Below, piece after piece: positions 31,255 through 34,035 of a DNA stretch of 34,035 bases (within the stretch, counting starts at the first letter, position 1; every line of letters begins with the position of its first letter). Origin of the DNA: Curtobacterium sp. UCD-KPL2560. Lineage in GTDB: Bacteria > Actinomycetota > Actinomycetes > Actinomycetales > Microbacteriaceae. The translations under genes and the position numbers were made by a program. Under the pieces are notes generated by a model. That model was not told the DNA's origin. It did not search any database and saw only the letters and a program-made list of their open reading frames with translations. Where the stretch lies: positions 19,700 to 53,734 of the forward strand of contig NZ_MCIG01000013.1 of NCBI RefSeq assembly GCF_001705035.1, read 5' to 3'.

Positions 31255-31476
31255 GACGGGGCCTTTCGGTTGACGCCGAGGGTGCGCGGTGCAGGCGACC
31301 GCAGGTACCCAGCGTAATCTGAAATACCAAAAGGTGCAATGTGAATGCGACGATGACCCGATCGGCAGGCTGGGGTGGGCGGACGGCGGACGGGAGGCGC
31401 GGTGCCGGGCCGACCCGCGCCTCCCGTCCGGTGCGTGCGCACCCGGCGGTGGCCGACCAGCCCGGACCGTGCCTGC
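31255..31476. promoter_or_regulatory. Intergenic region with A/T-rich promoter-like segment
   Basis: The bases 31312-31350 (GTAATCTGAAATACC and neighbours) are markedly A/T-rich for this genome and lie 58-96 bases upstream of the glycosyltransferase start, so they probably hold its promoter. No terminator for the membrane-protein gene upstream was clear. Confidence 0.4.
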
Positions 31477-32271
31477 TCAGTCCGTGACCGGCGGCTCCGC
31501 CGCTGCCCGCGCCGCCCGCACGATCCGCGGCAGCGCCGCGTACCGGCGCTCCTGGTACAGCCCGTGCAGGACGAACAGCACGAGCACGGCCGCGATCCCG
31601 GCGCCGACCGCCACCGGGACCGGTGCGAACCGGACCACGAGCGCCACGACCCCGGCACCGGCGACCATCGAGTTCACCGCGCCGATCGCCGACGACAGCG
31701 TCGAGAACACCCGCCGCCACGACGCCGTCCCGCCGATGTCGAGCATCTCGTTCGGGGCGTGCCCGCGCACCGGCATCGGGAAGTACCGCTCGGCGCCGGG
31801 CAGGAGCCGCCGGTGGTACCGACGGATCTGCTGCAGGGCGGCGAGGGCGGCGACGTCCTCGAGCGAGGTCTCGACGAGGCGGACGTACGTGAACACCCCG
31901 AGCAGGAACACGATCGGCAGCACCGCGGCGAGGAACACCACGGCGAAGGGCGTGTCGGCGAGGAACCCGAACGCGACGAGGCTGCTCGAGAGCGTCGTCA
32001 GGTAGATCGACGCCCTCGTGCCCGACTCCGACACGGTCGCGTTCCTCGCCGACTCGAGAACGAACTGCTCGTTGAGGAGCGCCGAGAAGAACGCGCTCGT
32101 GCGGTCCGGCAGGTGCGCGGCGGAGTGCCGGGCCTCCGGGTGCCCGGTGGTGTGCCGGGTCTCGGGGTGCTCGCCGGGTTTCCCGGTGGTGTGCCGTGTC
32201 TCGGTGTGCTCGCCGGGGCGCTCGCCGGTGTACCCGGTGTCCGGGTGCTCGGCGTCCTGCGGCTCGTCCAT
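31477..32271 (-). CDS. Membrane protein with N-terminal 13-residue repeats
   Basis: This is a 264-residue protein. The first 55 residues are hydrophilic, with two near-perfect 13-residue repeats (GEHTETRHTTGKP, GEHPETRHTTGHP) and a weaker third, rich in His, Glu and Thr. The rest has four hydrophobic segments arranged as two pairs (about 88-108, 112-135, 195-220, 222-243), separated by a charged loop (QQIRRYHRRLLPGAERYFPMPV). I do not recognise the family. The His-rich tail could bind metal or be a linker. The gene ends a minus-strand run that includes the two hydrolase genes; the gap to the upstream hydrolase is 11 bases, so cotranscription is likely. Confidence 0.75.
   Translation of the reverse strand: MDEPQDAEHPDTGYTGERPGEHTETRHTTGKPGEHPETRHTTGHPEARHSAAHLPDRTSAFFSALLNEQFVLESARNATVSESGTRASIYLTTLSSSLVAFGFLADTPFAVVFLAAVLPIVFLLGVFTYVRLVETSLEDVAALAALQQIRRYHRRLLPGAERYFPMPVRGHAPNEMLDIGGTASWRRVFSTLSSAIGAVNSMVAGAGVVALVVRFAPVPVAVGAGIAAVLVLFVLHGLYQERRYAALPRIVRAARAAAEPPVTD
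32143..32220 (-). repeat. Two 39-bp in-frame tandem repeats
   Basis: Units at 32143-32181 and 32182-32220 encode the 13-residue repeats of the membrane protein. The unit length is a multiple of three, so copy-number change keeps the frame. Confidence 0.8.
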
Positions 32272-32282
32272 CGGTCTCCCGG

Positions 32283-33020
32283 TCAGGCGCCGTGGCGGAC
32301 CGCGGCGAGCACCGCGGCGGCGACGGCGTCCGGCTGTGACACCGCGATCGCGTGCGATGCGCCCGCGAGCTCGGTGACGCCGACGAACCCGGCGCGCTCG
32401 GCCATCCAGCGGTGCGACGCGACCGGGATGTTCCGGTCGTCGTCGCCGAACACCGACCAGGACGGCAGGGTCGACCACGCGGCGCTCGCGGCACCGAGGG
32501 GTTCGCCGAGCGCGCCCTCGGTGACGGGGCGCTGCGCGACGGCCATCGCGGCCGCCTGTGCCGGCTCGACGTCGTGGGCGAACTGCTGGTGGAACCGCGC
32601 CGGGTCGATGCGGAACTCGGTGCCGCCGTCGGTGAGCGGCGTCGGCACGAGGGTGTCGCCGAGCGTGCTGCCCGGGAAGCGTCCGGCCAGGTCGCCCGCG
32701 CTCTCGCCGGGGGCGGGGACGAACGCGCCGACGAACACCAGGGCGGTGACGCCGTCGAGGTCGGCCGCGGCCTGCGTCGCGACCATGCCGCCGTAGGAGT
32801 GGCCGACGAGGACGACCGGCCGGTCCAGGGAGCGGACGAGGTCGACGAGGGCTCCGGCGTCGGCGCGGACGCTGCGCAGCGGGTTCGCGAACGCGACGAC
32901 GTCGACGGCGGCCGCCGCGAGCTGCGCGGCGACGGCGTTCCAGCTCGACGAGTCGGCGAAGGCGCCGTGCACGAGGACGACGGTGGGCGTGGTCGGCGCG
33001 GTCGGCGCGGCGGGCGTCAT
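32283..33020 (-). CDS. Alpha/beta hydrolase (esterase/EstC-like)
   Basis: This is a 245-residue alpha/beta-hydrolase fold protein: VVLVHGAFADSSSW (HG oxyanion loop, residues 14-27), nucleophile elbow GHSYGG, acid region SVFGDDDRNIP, and catalytic His in GASHAIAVSQP. This pattern is typical of small plant-MES/EstC-like esterases that act on small esters. The ATG at 33020 overlaps the stop of the upstream hydrolase gene by four bases (ATGA), so both are translationally coupled. The two enzymes may act on related ester substrates. Confidence 0.88.
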   Translation of the reverse strand: MTPAAPTAPTTPTVVLVHGAFADSSSWNAVAAQLAAAAVDVVAFANPLRSVRADAGALVDLVRSLDRPVVLVGHSYGGMVATQAAADLDGVTALVFVGAFVPAPGESAGDLAGRFPGSTLGDTLVPTPLTDGGTEFRIDPARFHQQFAHDVEPAQAAAMAVAQRPVTEGALGEPLGAASAAWSTLPSWSVFGDDDRNIPVASHRWMAERAGFVGVTELAGASHAIAVSQPDAVAAAVLAAVRHGA

Positions 33021-33988
33021 GCTCGGCTCGCGAGGGCTGCGGAGAGGTGGGCGACGGCCTGTGCGACCGCGGCCTTGGCCTGCGGGGTGTCGTGCATGCT
33101 GTTCACCATCACGAAGTCGTGGATGATCCCGCCGTAGCGGACGGCGGTCACCTCGACGCCCGCGCGGCGCAGCTTGGCCGCGAACGCCTCGCCCTCGTCG
33201 CGGAGGACGTCGGCCTCGCCGGTGACGACGAGCGTCGGCGGGAAGGTCGCGAGCTGCTCCTCGGTGGCGCGGAGCGGGGACGCGGTGACCTCGGCGCGCT
33301 CGGACTCGCTCGTCGTGTACTGGTCCCAGAACCACTGCATGCCCTCGCGGGCGAGGAAGTAGCCCTCGGCGAACTCCTCGTACGACGGGGTGTCGAACGA
33401 CGCGTCGGTGACCGGGTAGAACAGCACCGCGCCGGTGAAGGACACGTCGCCGCGCTCGGCCGCCATGAGGTTCAGGGCGATGGCCATGTTGCCGCCGACC
33501 GAGTCCCCCGCGACCGCCATGGTGCTGCCGTCGAGGCCCTGCTCGGCACCGTGCTGGACGACCCACTGCGCGACGGCGTAGGACTGCTCGTTCTGCACCG
33601 GGTAGCGGTGCTCGGGCGCACGGTCGTACTCGGGGAACACGACGGCCGCGCCGGTGCCCACCGCGAGGTCGCGGACCAGGCGGTCGTGGGTGTGGGCGTC
33701 GCCGAACACCCAGCCGGCACCGTGCGTGTAGAGCACGACCGGCAGCACGCCCGTCGACCCCTCCGGCTTGACGATCCGCACGCGGACCGAGCCGGTGGGC
33801 CCGCCCTCGACGGTGGTCCAGGTCTCGTCGACCTCGGGCTTCCAGACGGGGGAGTCCTGCACGCCGTCGACGGCCGCGCGACCGTCCTCGGGGGCGAGCT
33901 GGTACAGGAACGGCGGCTCGGCGGTCGCCTCGACGAAGGCCTGCGCGGCGGGTTCGAGGGCGATGCCTCGGGGGTTCGCGGTGGTCAT
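33017..33988 (-). CDS. Alpha/beta hydrolase, hormone-sensitive-lipase family
   Basis: This is a 323-residue HSL-family (family IV) esterase. It has the variant oxyanion motif HGAGW (usually HGGGW), the nucleophile motif GDSVGG (usually GDSAGG) with Ser, the acid in TGEADVLRDEG, and the His in IIHDFVMVNS. The residues PEYDRAPEHRYP form the conserved YRLAPE-like block. These enzymes hydrolyse short-chain acyl or aryl esters. It begins at the ATG at 33988 with GGAGAGG on the minus strand about eight bases upstream. First visible gene of the coupled pair; its promoter may lie outside the window edge. Confidence 0.88.
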   Translation of the reverse strand: MTTANPRGIALEPAAQAFVEATAEPPFLYQLAPEDGRAAVDGVQDSPVWKPEVDETWTTVEGGPTGSVRVRIVKPEGSTGVLPVVLYTHGAGWVFGDAHTHDRLVRDLAVGTGAAVVFPEYDRAPEHRYPVQNEQSYAVAQWVVQHGAEQGLDGSTMAVAGDSVGGNMAIALNLMAAERGDVSFTGAVLFYPVTDASFDTPSYEEFAEGYFLAREGMQWFWDQYTTSESERAEVTASPLRATEEQLATFPPTLVVTGEADVLRDEGEAFAAKLRRAGVEVTAVRYGGIIHDFVMVNSMHDTPQAKAAVAQAVAHLSAALASRA

Positions 33989-34035
33989 GGTGCTTCCTCT
34001 CCAGGTGGGTGGGGCGGGGACGGTCGGGCGAGCGC

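Overview
This window is chromosomal DNA of a high-GC Gram-positive bacterium. Strong G/C third-position bias, frequent GTG starts, ATGA/GTGA-coupled genes, an LAxTG-anchored surface protein and A-factor type signalling genes point to an actinobacterium. Gene content and style suggest Microbacteriaceae, perhaps Curtobacterium; the genus is an inference.

Left part (1-5.4 kb): one end of an IS3-family element whose orfB carries a frameshift, then an sdp-type toxin locus. That locus has a minus-strand operon in the order sdpC-sdpA-sdpB and a divergent short SdpI-like immunity gene. A CPBP intramembrane protease gene follows. A gene-free stretch of about 0.5 kb leads to a 31-bp fragment matching the 3' end of a tRNA (Ser-like).

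Middle part (5.4-22.6 kb): this block is bracketed by two copies of that tRNA 3'-end fragment, each followed by a terminator hairpin. Near each edge there are recombination-gene scraps: a degraded transposase-like gene on the left and a resolvase-like tail on the right. It looks like a genomic island. It holds (a) a frameshifted small Cys-rich ORF; (b) a gamma-butyrolactone-type module of atypical NAD-epimerase, ArpA-type TetR receptor and AfsA-like synthase; (c) an MFS exporter divergent from an acyltransferase gene, with two operator-like inverted repeats between them; (d) two damaged genes, the acyltransferase (frameshift at a C8 tract) and a truncated GDPD-inositol monophosphatase fusion with an in-frame amber codon; and (e) a compact operon that I consider the main discovery candidate. 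Its order is a 60-aa putative RiPP precursor, a hairpin, a fold-type III PLP decarboxylase-like enzyme, a fold-type I PLP enzyme, a complementary heterodimeric ABC exporter, and an arginase-family enzyme with an N-terminal PqqD/RRE-like domain. The proposed logic is that the RRE domain recruits the precursor, the arginase hydrolyses arginine side chains to ornithine, the PLP enzymes modify the peptide or supply an amine, and the ABC pair exports the product. A convergent GNAT gene closes the block.

Right part (22.7-34.0 kb): more ordinary genes. These are a TetR/FAD-monooxygenase/membrane-protein cassette with twin palindromic operators, a sortase-anchored lectin/Ig-like surface protein, and a second copy of the GNAT gene that still carries a scar of the arginase 3' end. 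Then come a TetR-SDR divergent pair with a palindromic operator, a GT4 glycosyltransferase, a membrane protein with 13-residue repeats, and two coupled alpha/beta hydrolases. No rRNA, complete tRNA or CRISPR array was seen.
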